A stretch of DNA of 17,363 bases from Euperipatoides rowelli (lineage: Eukaryota > Onychophora > Udeonychophora > Euonychophora > Peripatopsidae): the NCBI GenBank assembly GCA_003024985.2, contig PXIH01S0003521.1; one strand, written 5' to 3'. The first letter of the stretch is position 1. Each line of letters begins with the position of its first letter. The position numbers and the translations under genes were made by a program. The notes beneath the pieces were generated by a model. That model was not told the DNA's origin. It made no database searches and saw only the letters and a list, made by a program, of their open reading frames with translations. Below, piece after piece: positions 11,301-17,363 of the stretch.

Positions 11301-13918
11301 TCCCTTCCCACTGGTGACATCCCAGAGCCACCAGTCTGGCACTGATTTTACTAACTTCTCCCTTCTAATTGTACTTTATGCTAAAGGTCCATTTTGATCC
11401 TATAATCTTATCCTTTTCAATAGGTTTACATTCTTGTAGTATGTGATTCCTCTCCAAAATTCTCATCTCCTCCTCCATGGCTTTTCCCCATAATTCCTGT
11501 TCATCATAGCTAAGCAAAGATAACCCTTTCAGGTCGGCTGGCTCGATCATTATTCACTAGAGGCTCACATTCTGCTCTCTCATCTCCATTCCTTTCACTC
11601 TCTCTGTGGGATTTTTGTTCACCTGCATTTACTTCATATCTATCCTGGTGCCTGATATCCCTCAACAGCAATTGTTCTCAGTAAATTTTGCATTGGTCTC
11701 CCCCATATTTTATATCAAGTCCCTTTCTCATGATCGTACTTAGTGAGATCACATTGTATTCCTGGTCTGGGTTAATTTCAACATTTTCTATTGCTGCTTT
11801 GGTGATGCTTTGGTCTTTCTTTACTCATAGTAAATATCCTTTAACCATTAGTCTTCCTTCTACTATGTAGCTCTCGCTGTTCAACAGTTGATCCATGTTC
11901 ACACAAGTATGATTTTTAGCGTTCATATCCATAATTCATTTCATGATAAGGCAGGGAGCAGAAAATATGATTAAATTAAACACGGACTAAAACAGCACGA
12001 TAATATACAATATACATTACAAACGAAGCACACTAATGGAAACGACATCAGTCTCATAATCTGATGAATTGATTATTATTATTATTATCTAGGTTTATTT
12101 GAAATAAGCATATATGTTACAAAAAGTGTATGAGCATACAACTTGGGCTCAGTACATGAATGGTCAGAATGGAAAATTAAATTTTCATTAAAAAATATGT
12201 TTCTTAGCCCTTAATGGATGTGGAAACATTTCCATTAAATTCCAAATTAAAAAATGATTGGTAAAAATACAAATAAAAATGAGAAAGTTATTTACACAAC
12301 AAAAGTCAAAATATAAAGTTAAACCAGNTATAATTAGAAGCCAAGATCACGCCAGAATGAATCCATGATAAAATAAATAAATCTTGAAACTGTTTAATAA
12401 AATAGATGTAATAGGAGTTAATGATTTAACTAATGCTATTACCAAGAATAAGTGTAATCGATCAAGTTAAAATATTATAATCATAATAAACAATTTTGAG
12501 TTAAATAAATAAATACTGATAATACTGTACAATATTATCTCATGCATTAAAAGAATAGGGAATAGCTTTTTATATGTCAGTAAAAACATTTGTACTTAAA
12601 ATTAATATTATATCAAAATAATATACCGGTATCAAATTTAAGATGAAGATTATATACTGTATGTGTTTAATCTGAAATATAATATTGTCATCCGCATAAA
12701 AATATTTATGCCGCTTCGATGTTTTTTATGCTATACTGGTATTTTAAAAAAAAAAGATCCATCACATCAGATACTTTTAGTAAATTAAAAAGATTTAGGA
12801 TTAACTTAAAATTGTCGAGTTCCAAAAAGTATAATTGCATTGAGAATAAATTTGCAGTATAATAATTATATTGGACTTGGATATAAAAATGCTAGAGATT
12901 AGCAAGCAAATAACTATATACTTGTATGCGACTACTCCATGACTGCACATGATCAGCTATTAAAATTCATTATTATATTTTAACTTTTAATTACTAGCAT
13001 TTTTACAATTGTGCTATTTTTTTTTCTTCAGTGGAGAATATGCAGATCAAAATTATTATGACAGTTTTCAATTCATGATGTACCTAAGTCCTCAAATATT
13101 TATGATGAGATTGTGGCTATTTTCACTGGAGAAAATGACGCTGGAGGTGTTTTGTTTTTATCCTCAGAACCTATTGACATGATAATGTTGGTAGTGGTTG
13201 TTCCTTTCACCAATCAGGCAATAGATGCAAACTTATGATTATTCCATTAAAAACTTCCATTGGCGATGATACACAATTTGGAAATATGTTTAGAGTTAAA
13301 TTTATGGACGTTGACATAACTAATAAAAAAAAAAACCTGAAAATGCTTTCACAATTTACATTTTTTTTAAAAAAAATTATAAGTAGACAAAATTTTTAAT
13401 GCTAAAGTTTTTTAAAAAAGTGTTTCCCTCATCTAAAAATTTGAGATAATAAAAATAATTTTTTTAAAAAACCCCTGCCTCATCCATTATTTGAAAATGA
13501 ATTTTCTGAAACTATAGTTTATCTTTTAGTGCCCTAACATATTGCCAGTTTGATTGCTATTATCACAAATACCATAAAATGGATATATTAAGTACCGAAT
13601 TACAAAAGTTTTATGGGACTTTGTTTTAATGACATTTGTCATTGGATTTGTAATGAATAAATATTAAAATTAATTAATGTCTTTATATATTTTAGGCGTA
13701 CAAATTTCTGACAGTATATATTTGCGAGGAAATGGTTATCTGGAACTGAGCCGTGAATACCTACCATCATCCAGTGACTCTCCTACAATTGTTTCCCTCA
13801 GCTTTGCCACCAACCAATCTGATGGGCTATTACTTTGGCACGGACAGGGACCTCAAAAATCGGGCAAAGGACAGGATTACGTATCTTTGAGTATGAAGAA
13901 TGGGTTTCTTGTCTTCAG
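2080..13918 (+). CDS. HSPG2: Perlecan-like gene, five internal exons (LG2 - EGF3 - EGF4 - LG3 start), partial at both ends
   Basis: Exons 2080-2301, 5074-5321, 10612-10783, 10979-11113 and 13696-13918 total 1000 bp and join into 332 codons with no stop, across introns of phase 1, 0, 1 and 1. Domain order is LG module (codons about 1-184), two six-cysteine EGF-like modules (about 188-221 and 226-257), then the start of another LG module (from about 260). Perlecan domain V has this LG-EGF-EGF-LG order; agrin differs in the EGF count between LG modules. Motifs that recall perlecan are RGLNLRTPLFIGG in the first LG, PCEDQPCLHGG in the first EGF and GLLLWHGQ in the last LG. Perlecan is a secreted heparan sulfate proteoglycan of basement membranes, and its C-terminal LG modules bind cell-surface receptors and matrix. 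The identification is from remembered family features; agrin or another LG/EGF protein is the main alternative. Exons coding for the protein's start and for the rest of LG3 lie outside the window. Confidence 0.85.
2302..3330. other. Intron 1, 5' part, no gene seen
   Basis: A/T-rich intron sequence between the LG2 donor and the LINE fragment. It contains two copies of the 13-mer ACCAATGAAATTG (near 2523 and 3050), too short to define a repeat family. I see no splice-flanked coding segment or RNA gene. Confidence 0.6.
3331..4209 (+). mobile_element. LINE 3' fragment: reverse transcriptase C-terminus, 3' hairpin and tail (CR1/L2-like)
   Basis: Broken frames read as the C-terminal part of a non-LTR retrotransposon ORF2. 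Segments include KDLEIII, INKKFGFIKNNVKYNTPELF, IIYLYYIQPIIDYGS, LEKIFKRLTKKVIGFKRSSY and KERYNSLSLLSPLQRLI, then at 3721-4011 an open frame with TWNNIPSQLF, the WNxLP-like end of these proteins. Stops (one near 3418) and shifts (near 3605 and 3720) show it is dead. The 3' end has a 6-bp hairpin (TAAGCC-TTC-GGCTTA, 4171-4185) and a GAATAAATAAATAA tail, as expected for CR1/L2-type elements that end in short tandem repeats instead of poly-A. It is 5'-truncated, as most LINE copies are. Confidence 0.85.
4171..4185 (+). other. 3' hairpin of the LINE copy
   Basis: TAAGCC and GGCTTA form a perfect 6-bp stem with a TTC loop, just before the GAATAAATAAATAA tail. In L2/CR1-type LINEs such hairpins near the RNA 3' end serve as the recognition site for the element's reverse transcriptase. 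The role here is inferred from position. Confidence 0.55.
4552..4757. mobile_element. Nested 206-bp hAT-like MITE with near-perfect target duplication
   Basis: It starts CAGGGACGGCGTTAG and ends with a sequence whose reverse complement is CAGAAACGGTGCTAA; the two match at 10 of 15 positions. The flanks AGTGTAGG (4544-4551) and AGTGTTGG (4758-4765) match at 7 of 8 positions, an 8-bp target duplication as hAT transposases make. It has no coding capacity. Since it lies within 4224-5017, it inserted after that element. Confidence 0.72.
4934..4947. repeat. C14 homopolymer
   Basis: Fourteen C in a row. Similar G runs occur at 6886-6898, 14243-14254 and 16574-16585. All four stand out in such an A+T-rich window, and two of them lie inside hAT-like elements. 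Confidence 0.9.
5074..5321 (+). CDS. HSPG2: Exon: C-terminal half of the same laminin G module (perlecan LG2-like)
   Basis: The acceptor is CAG at 5071-5073 after an A/T-rich tract. The first two bases complete the glycine codon left open at 2301, giving TGSG-PAIIRSP, a normal LG strand. Later motifs are EEEWTRVTAER, NGALIVND, GLNLRTPLFIGGVD and HGFHGCISH. The cysteine in HGC is the first of the terminal LG disulfide; its partner falls in the next exon (EDC). I place the end at 5321 because GTGAGT at 5322 is a strong donor and the phase-0 junction gives a 28-residue Cys-to-Cys interval, the spacing I recall for vertebrate perlecan. Without splicing the frame reads VSVQ and stops at 5334. Confidence 0.9.
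5322..5939. other. Intron 2, 5' part, no gene seen
   Basis: A/T-rich sequence from the LG2 donor to the first hAT element, with one ambiguous base at 5371. A somewhat less A/T-rich patch at 5822-5880 matches nothing I recognise. Confidence 0.6.
5948..6484. mobile_element. 537-bp hAT-like non-autonomous element
   Basis: The ends CAGTGGTTTCCAACC and (reverse complement of the right end) CAGTGGCTCCCGACC match at 12 of 15 positions. Flanks ATCTAGAG (5940-5947) and GTCTAGAC (6485-6492) share the central six bases, an eroded 8-bp target duplication. The CAGTGG start and 8-bp duplication are typical of hAT elements. A (TG)8 microsatellite at 6159-6174 lies inside, flanked by two copies of AGCTGGTG. 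I see no transposase. Confidence 0.78.
6159..6174. repeat. (TG)8 microsatellite
   Basis: Eight TG units inside the 5948-6484 element, bounded by direct copies of AGCTGGTG at 6139-6146 and from 6175. Confidence 0.9.
6493..7546. other. Intron 2, middle part, no gene seen
   Basis: Low-complexity A/T-rich sequence. It has a 13-base G run at 6886-6898 followed by a CCACC-rich patch. The frames open here (for example 6568-6768) are made of Ile/Leu/Phe codons from A/T bias and look random. Confidence 0.6.
7547..8035 (-). mobile_element. LINE 3' end on the reverse strand, 5'-truncated
   Basis: Read on the reverse strand, the frame at 8016-7789 ends like a LINE reverse transcriptase C-terminus: NHRSHKYLIFVNYNN, then VRDLYIGNRSISLWNSLP, the usual WNSLP block. 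A 3' untranslated part follows, including a purine-rich stretch (pyrimidine-rich on the + strand, 7729-7776), and the copy ends in an AATTAAATAAATAAAT tail (+ strand 7547-7562). One ambiguous base is at 7852. It belongs to the same general class as the 3331-4209 copy, but its 3' end sequence differs, so it is probably another family. Confidence 0.75.
8036..9185. other. Intron 2, third part, no gene recognised
   Basis: There is a 10-bp inverted repeat (TGGTCTTCAC 8054-8063, GTGAAGACCA 8113-8122). The 94-codon open frame over 8043-8327 has no domain I recognise, no splice support and no homology to its neighbours. A less A/T-rich patch at 8930-9035 also matches nothing I know. Confidence 0.55.
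9194..10087. mobile_element. 894-bp hAT-like non-autonomous element with perfect 8-bp target duplication
   Basis: Both ends start CAGGGTTTCTTA in inverted orientation (12 of 12). Flanks ACTTAGAC at 9186-9193 and 10088-10095 are identical, an intact hAT-type 8-bp target duplication. Subterminal copies of GCGACTCAAT occur in the same orientation at 9249-9258 and 10045-10054, and GGGTCACGACCCC lies near the right end; such motifs are often transposase-binding sites. Inside is a five-unit minisatellite (9300-9672). The remaining interior, including an open frame on the reverse strand at 9884-9678, has no recognisable transposase. The intact duplication suggests it is younger than the other hAT copies here. 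Confidence 0.88.
9300..9672. repeat. Minisatellite of five degenerate units, about 64-88 bp each
   Basis: Units start at about 9300, 9377, 9455, 9543 and 9607. Each carries the core GAACCCTAACTCCAACTACG, then GTGTGAAAACCACTATG and CCAACCCTAT, usually ending in ATAATCAACAGTCCTAACC. Unit 3 has an extra segment, while units 4 and 5 are shortened. All units lie inside the hAT-like element, so the array was carried in or expanded after insertion. Confidence 0.88.
10096..10611. other. Intron 2, 3' end, no gene seen
   Basis: A/T-rich sequence ending in the TATTTATTTGTTTAG acceptor of the next exon. I recognise no repeat or RNA gene. Confidence 0.6.
10612..10783 (+). CDS. HSPG2: Exon: end of LG2 plus most of EGF-like module 3
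   Basis: The acceptor is TTTGTTTAG ending at 10611 and the donor is GTTAGA at 10784. Entry is phase 0, exit phase 1, with 57 full codons. The first 23 residues (IEMSDMNIDL... to EDC) form the last LG strand and supply the second cysteine of the LG terminal disulfide. An EGF-like module follows with five of its six cysteines here (SPC, QPC, GIC, YEC, IC). The sixth, LNC, comes from the next exon. NFS near the module end is a possible N-glycosylation site. The module lacks the Asp/Asn-Glu/Gln residues expected before the first cysteine in a calcium-binding EGF. Confidence 0.88.
10979..11113 (+). CDS. HSPG2: Exon: end of EGF3 and complete EGF-like module 4
   Basis: The acceptor is CTTTAAAG ending at 10978 and the donor is GTAAGC at 11114. 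The exon is 135 bp and phase 1 at both ends, a symmetrical exon that could be skipped without shifting the frame. The first residues (GLNC) complete EGF3. EGF4 then shows all six cysteines in the order DIC, HPC, GTC, YTC, NC and TNC, with the usual HPCQNGGTC and GFSGTNC signatures. Intron 3, which separates this exon from the previous one, is only 195 bp, far shorter than the other introns. Confidence 0.9.
11155..11935 (-). mobile_element. Ty1/copia retrotransposon pol remnant with internal deletion
   Basis: On the reverse strand, 11550-11365 reads a typical copia pre-RT block: EQELWGKAMEEEMRILERN, then IIGSKWTFSIKYN, ending at an in-frame TAG. The same frame continues past the stop as ISARLVALGC, EGIDYGETYAPV and HCDIASAFLYGDL, the start of the copia reverse transcriptase, and fades near 11155. 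Upstream on the reverse strand (11935-11640) a frame with EYNVISLSTIMRKGLDI resembles the copia protease C-terminus (the NLISVSKL block). Protease and RT parts are too close: the integrase region is missing. No LTRs are seen and stops are present, so it is a dead fragment. The + strand frame at 11688-11870 is a shadow of it. Confidence 0.8.
11936..13031. other. Intron 4, middle, no gene seen
   Basis: A/T-rich intron with an ATT microsatellite at 12072-12088 and one ambiguous base at 12328. No coding or RNA gene recognised. Confidence 0.6.
13032..13330 (+). other. Unidentified stretch with coding-like composition, possibly a pseudogene or transposon remnant
   Basis: Following a TTTTTTTTTCTTCAG tract (a good splice-acceptor look-alike), base composition becomes more balanced for about 300 bp. 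One frame (from 13032) stops after nine codons but is then open for 57 codons, including IYDEIVAIFTGENDAGGVLF. Another is open for 46 codons from 13033. A third, starting at ATG 13227, reads IGDDTQFGNMFRVKFMDVDI. None matches a domain I know, and none continues the perlecan frame, since phase-1 entry at 13032 does not give an LG or EGF motif and would interrupt the good EGF4-LG3 junction. It may be a decayed transposon gene. Confidence 0.3.
13331..13695. other. Intron 4, 3' end, no gene seen
   Basis: Poly-A and poly-T-rich sequence running into the LG3 exon acceptor. Nothing recognised. Confidence 0.6.
13696..13918 (+). CDS. HSPG2: Exon: N-terminal half of a second laminin G module (perlecan LG3-like)
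   Basis: The acceptor is TATTTTAG ending at 13695 and the donor is GTGAGT at 13919. The exon enters in phase 1, where A plus GC makes a serine codon, and leaves in phase 2. It reads 73 full codons: a linker, a GNGYLELS strand, TIVSLSFATN, SDGLLLWHGQ, GQDYVSLSMKNG and FLVFR. This order matches the first half of perlecan LG3. NQS in FATNQSDG is a possible N-glycosylation site. The linker between EGF4 and LG3 is short, and I do not see a region resembling the vertebrate EGF4-LG3 linker in which BMP1-type proteases cut. The second half of LG3 is not found between 13919 and 17363, so that intron is at least 3.4 kb. Confidence 0.88.
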
Positions 13919-15127
13919 GTGAGTTTTGATGTCTAAATATGACAAATATAATAATGTCACTTAAAAAGCTGTTATCAAATTTATTTATAATTTCAGATAT
14001 GATGATTAACGGAATTTAATGGAAAAAAATAAATGAAAATTTAATCTTTAATTTTATATTCTTACAAAAACAATCTGTGGAATTTAACAAAAGTAGTCAA
14101 ACAAGAAAGAATTAAAATACTTATAAAATGAATTTGTTTTGTCTGTCACGCTTGAAGCCGCGTTAGTCACATAAACATACAACCAATTACTTTAATGAAT
14201 TAAATTATTTAATCTAACAGGAAGTCAGCAAAGAATGGGGATGGGGGGGGGGGGCATTTATTATTTCTCGTCATTTTTGACAGGTTTTGGCTTGTTTATT
14301 TATAAAAAAATTAAACCATGAACTTGTACAATAAAATATCTCTCAATAAGTAACAACAAAAAAAAAGAACACAGAAAGCAAGTAATAAAGACATGACATT
14401 TGAAAACTATGCACTGAATGAATACTAAAAATACTCCAATCCTCAACAAATTCCATAAATATTACTTTGTAGGAATTTTCAATAAATAATAATGACTTGT
14501 GATGTTCTACATTTATTTAACAAAAAATAATTATTATTTTTATTCATAATGACTCCCTTGAAAATAATAATTATATCTTTTCATATCTTTTGCATTTAAT
14601 AAAGGGTACAAGCAGTGGCTGTTTCCCTTGACCATTGGATATTGGGCGCACCTTTGTGAAGCTTATTCATCTTTTCATGATGAATAAGCTTCACATTAGA
14701 CTCTGATTGGGTGAACAAATGTTGATTTGTTAAATTTTGTATGCTAAGGAAGTTTTTTGAAAAACCCAAGTTTAATTGTTTTTTTGTTTTTGTTTTTTTA
14801 AAAAAAAAAAAAACAAGCCTAATGAAAGTTTTTTAAAATTTTAATCGATCCAATAAACTGTCATGGCGCATATTGCTGCTCTTGTGTTACTATCGTTAAG
14901 ATTTATTAATCCTTATTTATTAATAGTTTCAATTAATTTATAAATGATTTTAATGTTTCTTTACTAATTAATGTGATCTCTAATTGATTTATAGTAATAT
15001 TTTATCTAAAGTACACAAGAGTGTAAAAGGATCAAGAAGTTGTAAATCAATCTACTGTGTATAATTGATTGGTATAATACTGTATATTCGTCATATTATT
15101 GTTTTGAAATGCGTAGTGTGAATCCGA
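13919..15127. other. Downstream intron, no gene seen apart from a hairpin
   Basis: It starts with the LG3 exon donor GTGAGT. A 12-base G run lies at 14243-14254 and a T7A14 run at 14793-14813. The perfect hairpin at 14655-14695 is listed separately. No second half of LG3 is found here. Confidence 0.6.
14655..14695. repeat. Perfect inverted repeat, 17-bp arms, 7-base loop
   Basis: TGTGAAGCTTATTCATC (14655-14671) is the exact reverse complement of 14679-14695, with loop TTTTCAT. The arms are not low-complexity. It sits in an intron with no transposon ends assigned around it. It could be the remnant of a foldback element or a palindrome-type MITE. Confidence 0.85.
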
Positions 15128-15436
15128 ATGGTTTTGAAGAAATATTCATCTAGTTATCTAAAAGGCCTAAGATACTTTAATCGAGGGATGCAGCTGTCAA
15201 AAGAAACTGAAATTATATTATCTGATTGTCGAATAGGAAAATATTTTAATCCCAAAAGAGGGAGTCATGGAGGAAGGTTTTTCACAACCTATAACATTGA
15301 ATGTAATATACAAATTGCCAAAAATAATAGGTCATTAAAAAAATAAAAAGGAGGTGATATTTAATAAAAATGGATGTAAGAGGGCAAACATTGTTCATAT
15401 ATCTATGGTTGGGGTTATTATTTATTTCCCACAATT

Positions 15437-15673
15437 ATGATGACAAACTTGAGATCGATCGCCAAATAATTCAACGATATACAAATGTTTGTATTGGCTC
15501 ATAAACTGGAGATAATACTGTTTAGCGAAACGTGGATAAGTAATGAAAGTAAGCAGCATATGATATTGATGGCTATAATGTAATCCATAGAGTCAGGGAT
15601 AGATTGGATAGAAATCATGGTGGTGGAGTGATTGGATATTTTTCTAAATCTATCACGATATTACAGAATAGGC
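15437..15673 (+). pseudogene. LINE APE-type endonuclease, first part
   Basis: The frame from 15437 gives TNLRSIAK, a stop, then FNDIQ, LAHKLEIILFSETWISNES; the SETW block (15524-15535) carries the conserved metal-binding Glu. After a shift near 15557 the frame from 15559 gives YDIDGYNVIHRVRDR and HGGGVIGYFSKSITILQN and is interrupted at 15673. These are the usual blocks of LINE endonucleases (NxRS, ETW, GY.. R.R..GGGV). It is joined to the part starting at 16759. Confidence 0.8.
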
Positions 15674-16750
15674 CACTGGTGGCCAAACAGTCTATCATGA
15701 TCTACCAGTCGATCGCAGCCAGTTTTATGGTCGATCATGGCCACTTAAGTATATAATTTCAAAATATTTTTTTACCATAACTGAAGATATGTTAAGAATG
15801 TATAATCTGCTAATCTGAGAAGAGAAACACACTGTATCGAATATTTTTTGAGTAATTGAATGAATTGAAATAAATAAATAAATAAAACTAACTTACAGTA
15901 TGTCTCTACTAACATTTATTTACTGCTTACATTCATTAAGAATGACTCGGGAGCGGTGGCAACAACGTGCACAGTGTGAATGCAAGGCAACATAATTATG
16001 ATTGGCTATCTGGAAGAAATGGGGCTGCTGTGATTGCTAACCAGACATTATTATTGTCACATACAGTTAATGCACACAGAGTAGCAGCAACATACAAGCT
16101 GGTTAAGATTAAAATTATCGGAGTTTGAGCTTTTAAAGATCCCTTGTCTTGGAAAAATTAAAGAAACTTATAAAAAAATATAAAACTAAGATTTGTAATG
16201 TAATTTGGTAAGTAGATAGGTTAAACACATTGGTTTAAATCATCTATGCAATATTTTTATTTCATTATTATTATTAAAAGCGAGAAGTATAAATTTTGGT
16301 TTTATGTTTAAATACTGTAAGTAAATAATTTAAAATGTTTTGATAGTATATATTTAACAATTTTATACAACAAAGTTTTCTAGCTTTATACATTAAAAAT
16401 AAATAAATTGTTTTGGCTTGAAATAAAATAAAATCACTTTAATAAAAGAAAGAATTGCATTTTTATATCTTTGATGTTGTTATACTATTTTACATGTGAT
16501 TCTTTTATTAAAAGTGATCCCCTCAAAACAACCTGACCTAATATTACATTATTGCAGAGCCAACGAGAGGGGAGGGGGGGGGGGGTATAGAAGCTGGTAA
16601 AAATTACTTTGGTGGTCTAATGCAGGTTAGAATGTGCTACCCTTTTTTTTTTTGGTTGTTACCTGTACAAGGGTAGGCCTCATGATATGGTAAATCGCTA
16701 AATATTTTTTTTTTAATAGATGACTAAGTCATAAAGTCTGGTCATCCCTG
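15674..16750. mobile_element. 1077-bp hAT-like element inserted into the LINE endonuclease
   Basis: Flanks GAATAGGC (15666-15673) and GTATAGGC (16751-16758) match at 7 of 8. The left end CACTGGTGGCCAAAC and the reverse complement of the right end, CAGGGATGACCAGAC, match at 10 of 15. The left end, with GGCCAAAC followed by GATCTACCAGTCGATCGC, resembles widespread hAT non-autonomous families. Deleting the element with one target copy joins the LINE codons AAT AGG C|TA TCT in frame. The interior has no transposase but includes a foldback structure at 16408-16531 and a 12-base G run at 16574-16585. The uneven termini may mean that it is a composite. Confidence 0.8.
16408..16531. repeat. Foldback structure inside the hAT-like element
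   Basis: 16433-16450 (ATCACTTTAATAAAAGAA) is inverted at 16500-16518 with a one-base insertion. An outer 8-mer, TTGTTTTG (16408-16415), is inverted at 16524-16531. The two nested inverted pairs suggest a small MITE of about 124 bp or a hairpin-forming segment. Confidence 0.6.
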
Positions 16751-16758
16751 GTATAGGC

Positions 16759-17363
16759 TATCTTCCAACTCCTATATAGAAGCCTTTACCACTGTTTTTC
16801 GTCCGTCATAATTACCAAGGGAGATTCCATGGATAGGGATTATCAATATTTACTTCCCACCTGGACATAAGAATGAAGCAGAGATAATTGAACATTTTAT
16901 ATCTGAAATTGATCTTTTGGTTACTAATAACAAAGGTGCTATATTTATAACGGGAGACATGAACGATCTAGACATAAATCAAATCCTATGGTTACCTAAT
17001 TTTAAGCAGATCGTAATCGAACCGACTAGAATGTATAAAATAATTGATAAATATATTACAAATATACCATTGTTCTATTTAGTTGAGATAATGAAACCAA
17101 AACCAGTTCAGATCATAAGGTAATAGTGATTAAACCAACTCAACAATTTAAACCAAAATCTAATTGTATTAAAGTTGAAATACGTAAAATGAACAGCTCA
17201 GGCAAACAAACTAGCTGAAATTTTGAATAACCATGACTGGTCTCAATGGATGTTGATTGAAGATGTTCAAACAGCTGCAAATCTGTATTATGAATTTGTT
17301 AATAATTTGTATAACATAGCCTTTCCTATTAACTCCTTTAACCCTTTCCACTCTAATGATTTT
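16759..17363 (+). pseudogene. LINE APE-type endonuclease, second part, and linker towards RT
   Basis: The frame continues from 15673 as SSNSYIEAFTTVFRPS, a TAA stop at 16809, then IPWIGIINIYFPPGHKNEAE and, from 16917 on, GAIFITGDMNDLDI with the GDxN catalytic block (16953-16967). PTRMYKIIDKYITNIP corresponds to the T....ID...T(N)IP block before the catalytic SDH. SDH itself appears at 17107-17115 in a different frame, so there is a shift between about 17060 and 17104. Another stop and shift near 17215 lead to LAEILNNHDWSQWML and LYYEFVNNLYNIAFP at the right edge, the linker seen in jockey/CR1-type ORF2. Confidence 0.82.

Larger units (their letters stand above)
15128..17363 (+). mobile_element. 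LINE 5' region with endonuclease domain, split by a hAT element; runs off the right edge
   Basis: Frames from 15128 onward spell the start of a non-LTR retrotransposon ORF2. First is a basic region with RGSHGGRFFTTYN, like the RGxRGG segment before the endonuclease in many CR1/L2-type proteins, then an APE-type endonuclease and a linker that reaches the right edge. The reverse transcriptase would lie beyond 17363. Multiple stops and shifts show the copy is inactive. The 15674-16750 hAT-like insertion divides the endonuclease. The 5' end is not determined. Confidence 0.82.

Noticed and set aside
11688-11870. + strand open frame with hydrophobic segments
   Set aside because: Shadow of the reverse-strand copia remnant.
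2080-13918. Agrin as the identity of the LG/EGF gene
   Set aside because: Two EGF modules between the LG modules and the linker/motif pattern fit perlecan better; agrin remains the main alternative.

Overview
This is an A+T-rich stretch of animal nuclear DNA. It has long non-coding spans, spliceosomal GT..AG introns and many decayed transposable elements. One host gene is visible, on the + strand. Five exons (2080-2301, 5074-5321, 10612-10783, 10979-11113, 13696-13918) splice in compatible phases (1, 0, 1, 1) into 332 codons without a stop. They encode laminin G - EGF - EGF - laminin G (start). Two EGF modules between two LG modules, together with the residues seen, point to the C-terminal (domain V / endorepellin) part of perlecan (HSPG2 family), a secreted basement-membrane proteoglycan: the end of LG2, then EGF3, EGF4 and the first part of LG3. 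Neither gene end is in the window. The organism cannot be named. Perlecan makes it a metazoan; the base composition and the mix of LINE, hAT and Ty1/copia remnants suggest an invertebrate, but that is an inference.

Layout. 1-2079 is upstream intron, with a possible LINE 3' tail near 1444-1505. Intron 1 (2302-5073) holds the 3' end of a LINE (about 3331-4209), followed by a hAT-like element (4224-5017) that itself contains a second hAT-like element (4552-4757). Intron 2 (5322-10611) holds a hAT-like element (5948-6484), a reverse-strand LINE 3' end (7547-8035) and an 894-bp hAT-like element (9194-10087) with a perfect 8-bp target duplication and an internal five-unit minisatellite. Intron 3 (10784-10978) is short and empty. 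Intron 4 (11114-13695) carries a reverse-strand, internally deleted Ty1/copia pol remnant close to the EGF4 donor, and an unexplained semi-open stretch at 13032-13330. Downstream of the last exon lie a perfect 17-bp-arm hairpin (14655-14695) and a + strand LINE endonuclease region (15128 to the right edge), split by a 1077-bp hAT-like element (15674-16750). Removing that element and one target copy rejoins the LINE reading frame.

The exons and the transposons are functionally unrelated as far as the sequence shows. The gene makes an extracellular-matrix protein and the introns are a record of repeated insertions. I found no tRNA, rRNA, CRISPR array, operon or complete autonomous element. Nothing here amounts to a new multi-gene system. 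The best leads are the nested hAT families, the minisatellite-bearing element and the unexplained segment in intron 4.
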